From positions 52,501 to 116,500 of the forward strand of contig WBZZ01001447.1 of assembly GCA_019918135.1 (NCBI GenBank): a stretch of 64,000 bases of DNA, read 5' to 3'. A program made the translations under genes and the position numbers. Numbering within the stretch: position 1 is the stretch's first letter; every line of letters starts with the position of its first letter. This DNA comes from Paulinella micropora. Taxonomy: Eukaryota; Cercozoa; Imbricatea; Euglyphida; Paulinellidae. This document shows positions 31,136 through 42,101 of this stretch, one piece after another. Below the pieces are notes generated by a model. That model had not been told where the DNA came from, ran no database searches, and saw only the letters and a list, made by a program, of their open reading frames with translations.

Positions 31136-33091
31136 GTGCAACCAAGCCCATATTTTGGCTCACTGCATCCCCCACCAAATGCATTTGCTCCCACTCCAGC
31201 AACAACGGTTGCACAAGAGAAAAAGACGAACACAGCACCTCGGCAAACGACACAACACAACAGAGCAACATCAAACCCAGCCCAACACTCCTCATCTGCA
31301 CCACAATTCCCTCTACCAGATAGATGGAGGGGCATACCACAAACGTGGGATGGTGCTGCAATAACTTCAACAAACATTGTTGCTGGGCCCAGGCTTAGGA
31401 AACAAACACCAGCAAACCACCCCACTCATACCGCACACATTATTGTTGTTCATGAGTTTGAGGAGGAGGAAGAGGAGGCCTTAGGACAGGACAGCTATTA
31501 TGTGTTCACAAGAGTGTTACATATCCCACAGAAAACCATAAAGTCACACCCTCAGGTACATGCTGCTCAACTAGCCGAGTTACAAGGTTTGTTCGAATGC
31601 AAAGCACTGCAATGGGTACCTCGAGCCGCAGCAATAACAGCGAATGTACCTCCTGTCCATACAACATTTGTTGATGCCATAAAGACAGATGAGTCTACAG
31701 GTCAGGAGAAATACAAATCGCGACTAGTAGCTTTAGGAAATAGGATGAAAGAATACATTCATTACAATCCATATGAATGCTCTTCCCCCACCGCCCAACC
31801 AATGTTTCTTTTGCTACTAGTATCTTATGCTGCATTCAATGACCTCATGATCTCTCACCTCGACTTTTCACAAGCCTATTCCCATGCAGATATGAAGGAC
31901 ATTGCCTTCGCCTTTCCGCCTAAGGGGTACGAAAACAAAAGCGACCCTTTAATGATTCTATTGTTGAAGAAAGCACTGTACGGAACCCCCCAGGCAGGGC
32001 GAAGGTGGTTTGACCATGTGTCTACTAATGTGAGAAGTATAGGATATAAACAGTCAACATTAGACCCATGCATTTTCTTCCTACCTTCAGTCACAGGCAG
32101 ACAGAAACTACCCCCCTATCTACTCCTTCGCACTGATGACTTGCTCGTGTTTCATAATACCAAAGACGAGCACAATGCCCTGTTCACCAAACTGAAACAT
32201 TCATTTAGAGTGAAGGACCTAGGACAAGTCAAAACATTTTGTGGCTTGCAGTTTGTTAGGACTTCAGAGGGCATAGTCATACATCAGCATGAATACATTA
32301 AGGGCATGCTTAGGGATTTCAACTTCCAAGAAGCCAAGCCAGTCGCTACCCCTACAGCGACGACTGACCCTCCCCCAGCCAGCAAAGAAGCTATGCTTCG
32401 GCGTTTCTCGCTCCCTCGCTTGCTTGGCGCCCTTCTCTGGCCTGCGACTCAGACGCAACCGGCCATCACCTACGCGGTCAACCACGCGGCGGTACTCGCA
32501 TCAAAGAAGCATGACGTGGCGTACTCAGCAATAGCTCGCATCCTCAGATTTCTGCGAACACCTAGAGGGATTTTCTTCCCATTTCGGACCCGCAGCTTCG
32601 AGCTTATATCGTATTCCGATGCCAACTTGGGCGCACGTGAGTACACGCGACGATCAAGAACCGGCCAACTGCACATGACGACTGGGCCCATCGCATGGAG
32701 TTCGAAGCGCCAACCCACAGTCGCACTATCGACTCAGGATGCTGAAACGATCGCCAACTCAACGACATGCCGAACAGCAATCACGATATTGCATATGTGC
32801 AAGGACGTTGGAATTCCGTTGCCGACGCCATCAACTATCAATAACGACAACCGGGGGGCGGTCCTGAACGCAACGAACGGCATGGCCACTGATCGCACAC
32901 GCCACTTAGCACTCAAACACCATTACGTGGTAGAAGGAGTACGGGCTGGCGAAGTGATCGTACGACACGTTTCGACGAAGGACAATCTGGCGGACATGCT
33001 GACGAAGTCACAACCGACGCCACGTTTCTTGGAACTAGTCGCACAGTTTACGGTGTTGCTCAAGGACGCTTTACCGCAGTTTGAGGTTTAA
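31136..33091 (+). pseudogene. Copia B pol, second half: reverse transcriptase and RNase H
   Basis: Reverse transcriptase begins around 31660 (KYKSRLVALGNRM) and contains ISHLDFSQAYSHADM, LKKALYGTPQAGRRWF and an RTDDLLVF catalytic box near 32130. The RNase H part follows: LISYSDANLGAREYTRRSRT near 32600, GPIAWSSKRQPTVALSTQDA near 32690, and the end HVSTKDNLADMLTK near 32970. The order integrase-RT-RNase H is Ty1/copia. The preceding Ser/Pro/His-rich stretch is a linker. Function in the living family: copying element RNA into DNA. Confidence 0.88.
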
Positions 33092-33333
33092 TGCCTCTAG
33101 CTTTTACAGACACTTAGGATGAATTTATTCAACAGACTTGCTACACCGCTGCAAGGACCTGCATCCTTTGATGCTTAAGAATTATTTTTTTTCATTTTTA
33201 GTGTTAATGCAACATTAACATGTATCATACTTCATCATCATGAATCGCTAGTTTACATATAGTTTCATATGGCCAATCATGTTAGTAACTTAAAGATAAT
33301 ATACATATACATATATGTTATGCCGAGAGGGAG
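33092..33333 (+). other. Copia B 3' untranslated region
   Basis: No gene. AT-rich spacer between the RNase H end and the LTR. A short purine run (GAGAGGGAG) at about 33325-33333 directly before the LTR is the likely polypurine tract. Confidence 0.5.
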
Positions 33334-33726
33334 AGTAAGCAATAATATTTACTAAATATATTGTTACCTTTTATGGTCAATTTCACGACATAACATTTAT
33401 ATTTGACCGGATCATATTCATTACCATTTTCATATTTCGTATCATAATTATTATTCGTTACGTTGATATTACCGTTATTCACAATTAGTTGCCAGTTAGT
33501 ATAGATTGGCCCATACTGAATCATCACTTGAATTTCTGACCACAAGATCAGTATATAAATTTGTGGTATTTATTTCACTATAAATTTATGGTAAATTAGA
33601 TTGAGTTTCAGTCATTGGTTTCTAACCATTGATTAAATTCATTATTGTTCCTTCAACCTTTGATCAAAGTGCCTCAGCGCAAACGATTAAAGTATCCGGA
33701 GACTAATGTCTACTAGTGTACTTACT
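33334..33726 (+). repeat. 3' LTR of copia B
   Basis: 393 bp, same length and tips as the 5' LTR, with one base difference noticed. CAATC follows at 33727-33731 and copies 4915-4919, closing the insertion in copia A. Confidence 0.93.
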
Positions 33727-33731
33727 CAATC

Positions 33732-35701
33732 ACGACCGCATACTGAACTAAAACGAGAACGAAAGGTAGTTGAGGTTCAGGAACTAGAGGGAGTGAGAGT
33801 GAGAGTCCCTGCAAGAGAGTGGGGAGAGGAGTGGGCAGAGAAGACTTACGGAGAAGGAATTGAGAGCAAAGTACGCATAGGAATAGTGAAGCAGAAATGT
33901 GCCCCCAAAGACAGGTTAAAAGTTAGAAAACAATCTAAGCCATCTCACTTTGTACAGTTTGAAGACAAACTAGAGAAGATGCTAGATTCAGAGATCAGAA
34001 AGTACAGGGTAAGTGAGGGAGAGTCCGTATTGCCTGCTGGAGAGTTGGAGAGTGCTATGTTATGTCATGAAAGATGCATGAATGAGCTGGATGAGCTTTT
34101 GCTTTATCTTAACATTCGTGTGCCGAAAGAGATAGCAGAGCAGGGTATGACAGCGAAAGATTTGCAAGAAGGCATGAAGAAGGAGATATAGTCTCTTAAA
34201 GACTTCAAGACATACACTTGGGTTAACTATAGTGAAGCCAAAAAGGCTGGAGTTAGCAAGATAGTTAGGCTCACATGGGTTCATAAAGTGAAGATAGACG
34301 AGAACAATAGGAAGTTTGTTAAGTCTAGACTAGCTTTGAGGGGAGACATGTTTTCCAGGAGTTAGTTTTAACCCTGACCAGTTGTTTGTTCCTTGTGCCT
34401 CGCATCTCTCACTGCTAATGCTTGCAAAGCTTGCTGCTTGGCATGGCCATAAGCTGTATGGTGTTGATTTTAAGAATGCCTACCTAAATGCGCGAACGCA
34501 TGACCCTGTGTTTGCATATGCTCCTGATGGGTTAGACAGAGAGGGGCATGAGGGGATGATTTTGCGTATTGATGGTGCTTTGTATGGCGCGCCGCAAGCA
34601 GGCCGTAGATGGTATGAGATATTAGCCCCGAAGTTAAAGGAGCTTGGCTTTAGGCTTTTAGACTCAGACCTCCGTATGTTTGTTGAGAATGACAAGCCCA
34701 TAAGAGAAGCCATAGTGGGGATTTTTCATGTAGATGACTTAATCTTTACGGCGCCTAGCATGAACGCGTATGAAGATTTTGCAAGTGCTTTGGAGAAGCA
34801 TTTCCCCCTAAAACGGCTAGGAGTTGCAAGGGAGTTCAAAGGGATTGAACTAGTACATGAAGGAGGACGAATTGTCCTTCATCAACGTAAGTACCAGTTA
34901 CAGGTGTTAAGGGAGTTTGGGTATGGTAAGTCCCGCCCCATAAGCGCCCCTGCATTAGATCAGTTGCCCTTAGCTATGTCCGATGATGCAGCGTTGCGTA
35001 AGTTCGCTATAGCTAGCATAGTTGGTAGTCTTCTTTATTTAGCTAAGATGACTAGGCCGGATATAGAACAGGCGCTCAATGCAGCTAGTGTTATGCAGAC
35101 CATAGATAAGGGAGTCACTTATGCAATGTTAGGAAGGATATTGCGGTATTTAATTGGCTCATTTCACGGTTTAGCATTTCACGGGCCTAAATCCTCGCAA
35201 GAGGGTCAATCCTATCCAAAAGTCACGTTATGGCCTGATGCGGCCCATAAGGTTTGCAATAAGACCGGAAAGTCACGTACGGGATACGTAATTCTATGGG
35301 GAGCGGACCCTATAGGTTGGCTTTCTAAGAGACAGAGTAGGATGGCCCTTAGTTCGAATGATGCTGAAATATTTGCAGCAGCAGAATGTATTAGAGAGGG
35401 TCTAGCTGTAGGTCATGTTAGACAGGAACTCGGAATTCCGCAAAAAGGTCCGGTTGAATTATTTGAGGATAATACCCAAACAATTCTCGCAGGCGAACGG
35501 GGATTATCCGGACCACGCACCAAACATATACCTCTCGAACTACATTTCATACATCATTCACAGAGAGATGGTGAGATAAAGTTTATTAAAGTCAGTACTA
35601 AGAAACAAATCGGCAATCTACTCACCAAACCATTACCTCGTGATCAGTTCATGTATCTATTGAACAAATTCACGTTCATCATTCCGGAATCCCCGGAATG
35701 A
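33732..35701 (+). pseudogene. Copia A pol, second half: small VRVR domain, reverse transcriptase, RNase H
   Basis: Directly after the copia B target duplication comes a small domain (QELEGVRVRVPAREWGEEWA, about 33778-33840) that also occurs at the start of the piggyBac gene at 57336. Reverse transcriptase (LYGVDFKNAYLNARTHDPVF, LYGAPQAGRRWYE, FHVDDLIF near 34725) and RNase H (LWPDAAHKVCNKTGKSRTGY near 35230; WLSKRQSRMALSSNDAE near 35320) follow, ending KQIGNLLTKPLPRDQF. It is broken, with more than one break. It is the natural continuation in order of the 5' half at 1873-4914. Confidence 0.82.
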
Positions 35702-36118
35702 TCGCAGGTGTTTCACCGATGTTTTGTGTTTTGTTCTTCTTTGTGTTTTCTTTTGTGCGAGTGTGTCCTCTCCTATAGGTGTTGATCTGGGCGCCCGTGG
35801 CAATCGGATCGTAGGATCAAGGCCGTTGGTGGCGGGCCTCCGGAGGCTTGCCGGGACTCGGGTGGCGGGTGGCGACCCCACCAGACATTTTCGGCGACCG
35901 GTGGCAGCGGAGATCGGACAACTTACCTTCAACGCAAAGAACTGATCGCTTACTTTCTTTTCACTTTTTTCACACACCTCTACTATATTTATATATATAA
36001 TTTTTCTAGACTTCTGATACCCCTTACGGGAAGCGCTTGCAAATTTTTCATTTACTTAAGAACAATAAGAGACTTATGACGGATAGTTATAGCATTGACA
36101 AATAACTAAGGGGGAGCG
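35702..36118 (+). other. Copia A 3' spacer with polypurine tract
   Basis: No convincing gene; a Gly/Arg-rich reading in both strands is compositional. The purine run AAGGGGGAG at about 36109-36116, immediately before the 3' LTR, is the likely plus-strand primer. Confidence 0.5.
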
Positions 36119-36457
36119 TTGGTCATAGCTATTTCAATTTTAATCACCGTTACGTGGATAGTTGATTTGTCAATTGGACGGACAGTCAATAATGCCAATG
36201 TTAACTGTAAGGACTTAATACATCATTTACCAGTCATAATTATAATTACGTAACTTGGTCATCTAAGTTAGTCAGTTTTATGACGTGGCAGCTTCTGTGT
36301 GACGTGGCAGATTCTCCCGCGGTTAGTTCAGTTCTCAGGCTTACTTATACGAGTTATTAAAGTGCGTTTCCTTACTGCGAGACAGTCTTGCTAGAGTAGC
36401 CCCCCGGAGTGATTCTGAAAGGGATCGGTAAAGGTTCCCGATGGCGAGTCTCTCAAA
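36119..36457 (+). repeat. 3' LTR of copia A
   Basis: The left border is set by the polypurine tract and the right border by the end of identity with the 5' LTR (before the primer site in the 5' copy). The right 185 bp match window positions 1-185 with about ten differences. Borders are approximate to a few bases. Confidence 0.7.
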
Positions 36458-38683
36458 GATAGATGTAGGCCGTTAGTGGGGTGTTTTGGCCCGCAGGGCA
36501 TGGCAGTGTACCTGAAGCAGTTGGGGGGGGCACCTACGCCAACCACCGCGCTGCCGATCCCGCCTCGCCGCGCGACAGCAGCGCGGGGTTGGCGTAGGGT
36601 GTGAGTTGTATACAACTCTTCAACTGTAGGCAGATACAACGAACTCTTATCTTAGGAAGGTAGCTAGGTGATGGGAATTATACAACCCGGCGGTATATAC
36701 TTTACTAAGTTAATATTAATAGTTCATAGTATGGAAAAAGGAGATATTTACTTGTCAGTAAGTGTGGCATTGGTGGCATCAATGCCGATATGTCCTGCGT
36801 GGATCAGATTAATATCTTTTTATTTTATGACTTCAAGTTAGAGACCTGCATCAACTGTTTCGTTTGTTTGGCGGGCTTTTGTCAGTATGGATTGAATAAC
36901 CTATTAAAAGGACTTTTGGAGCTGGTTAGTTAGTCAACTGGGAACGCCTCAGTGGGAGATGTTAAACCTGTTTCTAATACCCTCTATACTGTTCAACTTG
37001 ATAAGGATTAGGAGCCTTGTACGTGTAGAGCACAACAATATCACCCAAAGTGATCCAGAGGAAACTTCAGGCTTCCACGGTCTGTGTCACACCCAAGAGT
37101 GACACAGCAGAAGGGAAGTCCTTCCAACTGTGCTTCAGTACCACTGCGTGAATCGTTGTGGTTGGACAGGGGGTAGAGCTCTATGAAGGTTGAGCTACCG
37201 ACAGGAGACAAGAGTGAGCCTTCGGGTCAGGACTCAGACTCGGAAGGACATCTACAGGAACGGTTTAGGGGTTTGGAACACAAAACCCATCAACAGGCAA
37301 GCCCAGAAACAAGTCTAGGGGTGCTTGTGGCGCGCAGGAGTGTTGGTGGGTGCAGGATAGCTACCTGCTCAAGAAAACCAACTGGAAAAGGCCAACAGCT
37401 GATTGCTGCAAGGAGGGCACTTGCAACGTACTCGTAAGGGGGGATTTGATAGCCACCTCAACACTCTCAAGTGGGTTCTACTCATCGTACCGGCTTCACC
37501 CGCCACAGCCCAGCGCTTTTCCCACTTGGCCCGCCATCGTCCCTAGTCAAGCTACGCCACGGCCAGAGTATCCCTGTAAGTCCTTGATCGCCTCTTATGC
37601 CTGCAGGTCAACGATCATTCTCATCGAACCTGAACACCTCAGTGACTATATCGGCACGGCATAATTGGTGCATTAAACTTGGTTCATCTCGGCTGTGCGA
37701 TACATTGCCACCTAGCTTCCTACGGCTCGACGTCAGCTCCCCGATATCAACGCATCGCTACTGCGCCTCAATTGTCTCAGTCCCGCTTCCACATCCCGAT
37801 ATCCGGCCTGGCTGATCTCCGTCTACAATGCGCTACACATCGACACACTTCTTTTTCATCTTCCTCTGATGTTTAAAGAGACACATCTTTCTCTTTTCTC
37901 TTTTCCTTTTTCTGAGACAAGTCACTGACACATCGTTAGTCACTCGTTCTGTACGCAACTCTACTCAACCGTTAGGTCTGGGGGGGGGGGGGGGGCAAGC
38001 TATCAGACTGAGCACTTTAACTACCGGCCAAAACCACTACCGTTGACATTTTACTGTTTTTGACCGGCCCGTTAGATTCTCCTCTGCACGACGTTTCGAC
38101 TTCACTAACTAGTTTTCGATTTCGTTCAGGAATGACTTCAAACGATTTAATCAAAGTTTTTTTACAAAAGATTAACTATTGCATTTTTTCCCTTATCTAT
38201 TACCTTTTCCCCTGATTTCCTGTGAGCACGCATGTGCGCTAAATTCGTGGGCAAGGAAACAGACTTCCTGAGAAACTGAGAAATCTTTCACAAATGAAAA
38301 TTTAGATACTTGAACATATTAGTTGGACTTGAAGCACTCCTTCAAGTACTACACTCCAATCTTCAAGTGTTATACCTTACCAACTCACAATCTACGTTCA
38401 TCGTGTTCGTACTTTGCAACCCAAGTCTGCAAACAAGTAGAAATCTACGTAAATAAACGAAGTGACCTCTCAGCTATTTACTGGTACTTGTTAGACCTAT
38501 TAATATAATTAATCGGTTAGTCAGTATGGTCCGGCATATGTAATGTGTGTCGTTAGAGCCATTACTTATGTCCGGCCTAGTATGTATTCGGGCCGTTCCC
38601 TTGGCGCCCTTTTCTCAATAAAGTTTATACTGTAGGCCATAGCTAATATACGGCAGATTATTAAGTTAGTCTCACAGGTAACT
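36458..38683. other. Unassigned flank between copia A and copia C
   Basis: No supported gene. It contains a GC-rich perfect-looking hairpin (36531-36601), a G-run of about 16 (37981-37996), and, at the right end, probable LTR sequence of copia C with AATAAA at 38618 and the LTR end just before the primer-binding-type sequence at about 38684. Short open frames at 37183-37876 show no recognisable domain. Confidence 0.5.
36531..36601. repeat. GC-rich stem-loop
   Basis: Left arm 36531-36554 (CACCTACGCCAACC, then CCGCGCTGC) and right arm 36578-36601 pair over about 22 of 24 positions around a 23-base loop. It lies about 75 bp outside the copia A 3' LTR. Confidence 0.75.
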
Positions 38684-38700
38684 GGTTATAGAGCCTTGTA

Positions 38701-38974
38701 TTGCTGTTGACATTCAAGACAACAAAAAAAATTGATTTTTCTGTTTTGGTTGGAATTTCAGTTTTGGTTGGAATTTTGATTTTGGGTGAAAATTTGAATT
38801 TTTCAAATTAACGGCTATATTCGTCCGCAAAATATCGTAAATTTTCGCGAAATGTTACCGTTAAATTTGAAAATTTGAATTTTTGTCACAAAAATGAAAA
38901 ACTGTCACAAAAATGAAAATCTGACACAAAAATGAAAAACTAATTTTTGTTGTTGTCTTGAATGTCAACAGCAA
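38701..38974. mobile_element. MITE with TA target duplication
   Basis: Terminal inverted repeats TTGCTGTTGACATTCAAGAC... and its complement at the right end (about 26 bp) are flanked by TA at 38699-38700 and 38975-38976. At 274 bp it has no coding capacity and its interior is A/T-rich with repeated ACAAAAATGAAAA units. A Tc1/mariner-type transposase source is likely from the TA duplication. It sits in the copia C leader, directly behind the primer site. Confidence 0.75.
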
Positions 38975-39027
38975 TATCGTGAACGTTAGGTCTGGTAGAC
39001 TTTATTCACTTATAGCGTATTATCGGG

Positions 39028-39195
39028 GCATGCGGAAGGCTGCCACCGAAAGTACGAACTGGTGTACGTGCGGAAGGCTGTCACCAAATATTTGAATCTG
39101 GTGTGTGTGCGGAAGGCTACCACCAGTCTGGTGTGTGTGCGGAAGGCTACCACCAGACACACTAAGCGGATCGTGCGGAAGGCTGCCACCTAGCT
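39028..39195 (+). repeat. Short dispersed repeat TGCGGAAGGCTGCCACC, five copies
   Basis: TGCGGAAGGCT followed by G/A-CCACC or TCACC occurs five times at irregular 30-40 bp spacing in the copia C leader. The spacers differ, one with a repeated CTGGTGTGTG. Possibly an RNA structure or packaging element of that family. Confidence 0.75.
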
Positions 39196-39318
39196 GCTAG
39201 CATAACGTTAATAACTAATAATTTCCTAACGCCATCCCGCTTCTCTACCTATAGAGAAAGCAATCTCGGTAGTTGAGCCCTACTCCTACCTTCCGCCCTT
39301 GGTACGCCCGAATTCAAT

Positions 39319-40652
39319 ATGGCGTATCAAGGTTCTGATTTAGTTAAGATGAGGCTGGACCCTCCAAAGTTCGACCATGGAAAGGAATGGGAGTTGTTCG
39401 AATACACCTTTACGTCAGTCATAGGTGTCACACACCCAGAAACCCAGAAACTATGTATGATTCCAGGCTTTGAGTCTCACCCCTTAGCAAAACCTATATA
39501 ACTACCTAAACGTCCTGAATCCCGTACTAATGCACCTTTCATGTCACCCAAAAACTTAAAGGAAGAGGAAGACGGAGAGGAGGAAGAGGAGACAGTAGTT
39601 AAAGTAGAAGGTAAAGATAAGGGAGAGAAAGGAGAGAGTCGAGAAACAACAAGTGCACAAACTGCCTCTGCCCCCGTTACCATCATACCGACGGGTCAAA
39701 AATCCGAGGTACCAGTGTTAACGGGGAAGAGTAGACCCTCACCGCTATTTGCACTACAATTTGGTGATCATGAGCATTATCTGAGAGAGAAGGAAGCTAG
39801 ATTGAATAGGTTACTCTATGCTTTCTTACTTCAATCATGTGCATGTGCCCATGATAGGAAGGTGATGACCATCATGAGACAGGGAGACACTGTTGGTGTA
39901 GCATGCTTCCTCGCCCTCAAGAAACATTATGGACTCCTGGTCTCGACCTCATAAGGTTCGAAGAGGACCAGGAGAAACTATACCACTCATACCCCAAGAA
40001 GGTTAGTGAGGTGAACAATTGGTTAGCTGACTATCTTACTACCATAAAGACGCAGGAGAAGACAATTGGAGTGATACCAGATGAAGAAGCTAAGCATCTA
40101 CCTCTTTTTCAGGCCTACTATCGTAATACCTGGTGTTCCTTATTGCCCACTCAAAGACCTAAGCTGCCTGAAATTCTAAAGGTAGTAGAACAGTTAGCTC
40201 AGAGCAATGTATCCGAGGCTAGGATGCGGAAACTTTACGGTTCCGGTAGCTCTAAGAGTGACCCTATCGCTATTAAGACAGTGGCAAGAGCAGCTCAGGG
40301 CAAGAAGAAAGGCAAGTTTTCACAGACTGCACTAGAGAGTTATGGTGAGGGAGAGGATAGTGTTTGCTAGAACTGTCTATCTCCTGAAAATAAAATAGCT
40401 TTCTGCCTTGTGAGATGTCAATTGAAAGAATGTCCTAAGGACGGACACGGCCCCTTAAGATGCCCCATAAGAAGGAAGGCTAGGATCTCTGAGAGAGGGC
40501 ATGTGAAGGAGAAAGGAGAGGACAGTCAGAGTGAGAAAGCAGACAGACACAAGAAGAGAGAAGAGGGAGGAGCAAAGAAGAAGAAGAAAGAAGGTAGCAG
40601 AGGGGAAAGACGAAAGCTGAAAGCATCAGACTTCATTAAAAAAAAAAAAAGA
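39319..40652 (+). pseudogene. Copia C gag region
   Basis: The start MAYQGSDLVKMRLDPPKF resembles other copia gag N termini in this window. An acidic linker, a capsid-like helical region with REKEARLNRLLYAFLLQSCA (near 39790), KKVSEVNNWLADYLTTIKT (near 40000) and a basic tail with a Cys/His cluster (RCQLKECPKDGHGPLRC) follow. The region is broken with several breaks. Confidence 0.6.
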
Positions 40653-41578
40653 TGATAAGCCTAAACGCTGAATTCTCTGACTCTTCTGACTCACCCTCTC
40701 ACTCTGAAAGCGAAGAAGAAGACTAGGACCCAACTGACCAGCTTTCTTCTGAGTCTGATGAAGAATCAGAAGTAGATGGTGAGTTGGGGATACATCACAT
40801 GGCCATTATGATGATGGAGAGAAAGAGAGAAGAGACAGACAGAGGAAAGAAGGAAGACGACCCCCTCCCTTCAACTAATCCCCTCATGCAATTTTTATCT
40901 CACGCATCTAAGCCACCTGGCGCAGGAAGTAGAGAGGGGCCCCGGGAGAGGTGATGAGGGTAGTGTGCGTGGGGGAGAATAGAAGGGACATGCATCATCT
41001 ATACAAAACGCCTTCACACTCACTCGCCCCACTATTCCACCCCTTCACGAGAATAAGTTTATGACCCCCCTTGATATGACCCAATCCCTCTCAACCAAAT
41101 CATACCTTTGGAAGGGAATTGGGCCCTCAGACCTACAAGGGTGGGTTAGGTAAAAACTCGTGAAAGGGTACAACCCCGTCACCTTACATGAAGTCAGTGG
41201 CCCACCCCTAAACCTCCACGGTAAACCAGTACGTATAGATAGTTGTCACGTTACGAGTAGCAAACAGTGTGAGGCAACAGTGCCTGACACAGGTGCCCGG
41301 TGTTTATGGAGGTTGGGGGCGGCGAGTCTTCAAAGGGAGCAAAAGGTGGGGAGTGTGCGGCTAGATTAGTGGACCACGATTTCTGCTCACTCCACCTTGA
41401 CCAAGAGAGGAAGAGAGAGGAGATACTAGCCAAGTATAGGAAAAGCTGAACTTAGGTTTACTTCCCCCTCATGATGCTATGTACTATGAACCTGCCACTT
41501 TGTTTGCTCATGTCGCATTGTCGAGAGAAAGTGTCACCTCTGTTCAACCCATCATCACAACCACCGCTCTTATCTCTC

Positions 41579-41624
<46 letters not shown>

Positions 41625-41712
41625 CACCACTACTACTACTACACGCATAGAGGGAGTAGGGGGAGTAGGGGGGGGTAGAAGTAGGGGGAGTAGGGGGAGA
41701 GTAGGGGGAGTA
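41579..41712 (+). repeat. (ACT)n/(ACC)n microsatellite and GGGGGAGTA minisatellite
   Basis: A run of about 20 CTA/CCA triplets (41579-41642) is followed by repeats of GGGGGAGTA (about 41650-41712). Both are low-complexity expansions inside the copia C remnant. Confidence 0.9.
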
Positions 41713-42101
41713 GGAACGGGGGAAACTGGATTGTCTGTACCTCTCTTGTGTGTGTCGCCTTTGACTCACACCACGCCTGTGCAACCTACCACTGTGTTGT
41801 CCAACCAATCTGTGTATCGTGTGTTGCACGCACTTTCACCTTCACCTTTATTTAGACCTCCTGTGGTCACGGTAGAAAGAGAGGCAGGAGAGACCACAGA
41901 TCACTTGCCAAACAAGCCCAGTAGCGCTGAATTTCAAAGTGGCAACGTTTGGGTAAAGGAGGGTAAAAGGGTGTTGAGTGGTGGTGGACTACCCCCTATT
42001 GAAGAGATACAAATGTTAGTAAATGCTCTCAATCAAGGGCTCAAGAACAGAACAGTGAAAGATGGTTTGATCGCGAATCAGGAGGGGGAGTATGACGAGT
42101 T

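Larger units (their letters stand above)
4920..33726 (+). mobile_element. Copia B: young Ty1/copia-type retrotransposon nested in copia A and split by the PLV
   Basis: It has two 393-bp LTRs (4920-5312, 33334-33726) with complementary tips AGTAAG and CTTACT. The direct repeat CAATC lies immediately outside at 4915-4919 and 33727-33731, a 5-bp target duplication within copia A. I saw only one base difference between the LTRs, so the insertion is very young. The interior has a gag part (5313-6596), the 20.5-kb PLV, and a long pol part (27079-33091) in copia order (integrase before reverse transcriptase). Besides the PLV insertion it appears to carry a few breaks. Confidence 0.93.
1..36457 (+). 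mobile_element. Copia A: Ty1/copia-type LTR retrotransposon (fossil, split by copia B)
   Basis: Copia-order domains are visible on the + strand: gag with a CCHC knuckle, aspartic protease, integrase, then reverse transcriptase and RNase H beyond the copia B insertion. The window opens inside the 5' LTR; the 3' LTR ends near 36457. The comparable stretch of the two LTRs shows roughly ten differences in 185 bp, so this is the oldest of the three nested layers here. It is broken: several breaks in addition to the 28.8-kb insertion at 4920-33726. The flanking target duplication cannot be checked because the left end is outside the window. Confidence 0.85.

Noticed and set aside
37183-37876. Open frames in the flank between copia A and copia C
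   Set aside because: Overlapping frames with no domain, no similarity to the elements nearby and mixed composition.
39028-39195. CRISPR-like short repeats
   Set aside because: Only five irregular copies with uneven spacers, in a eukaryotic retroelement leader and with no cas genes.
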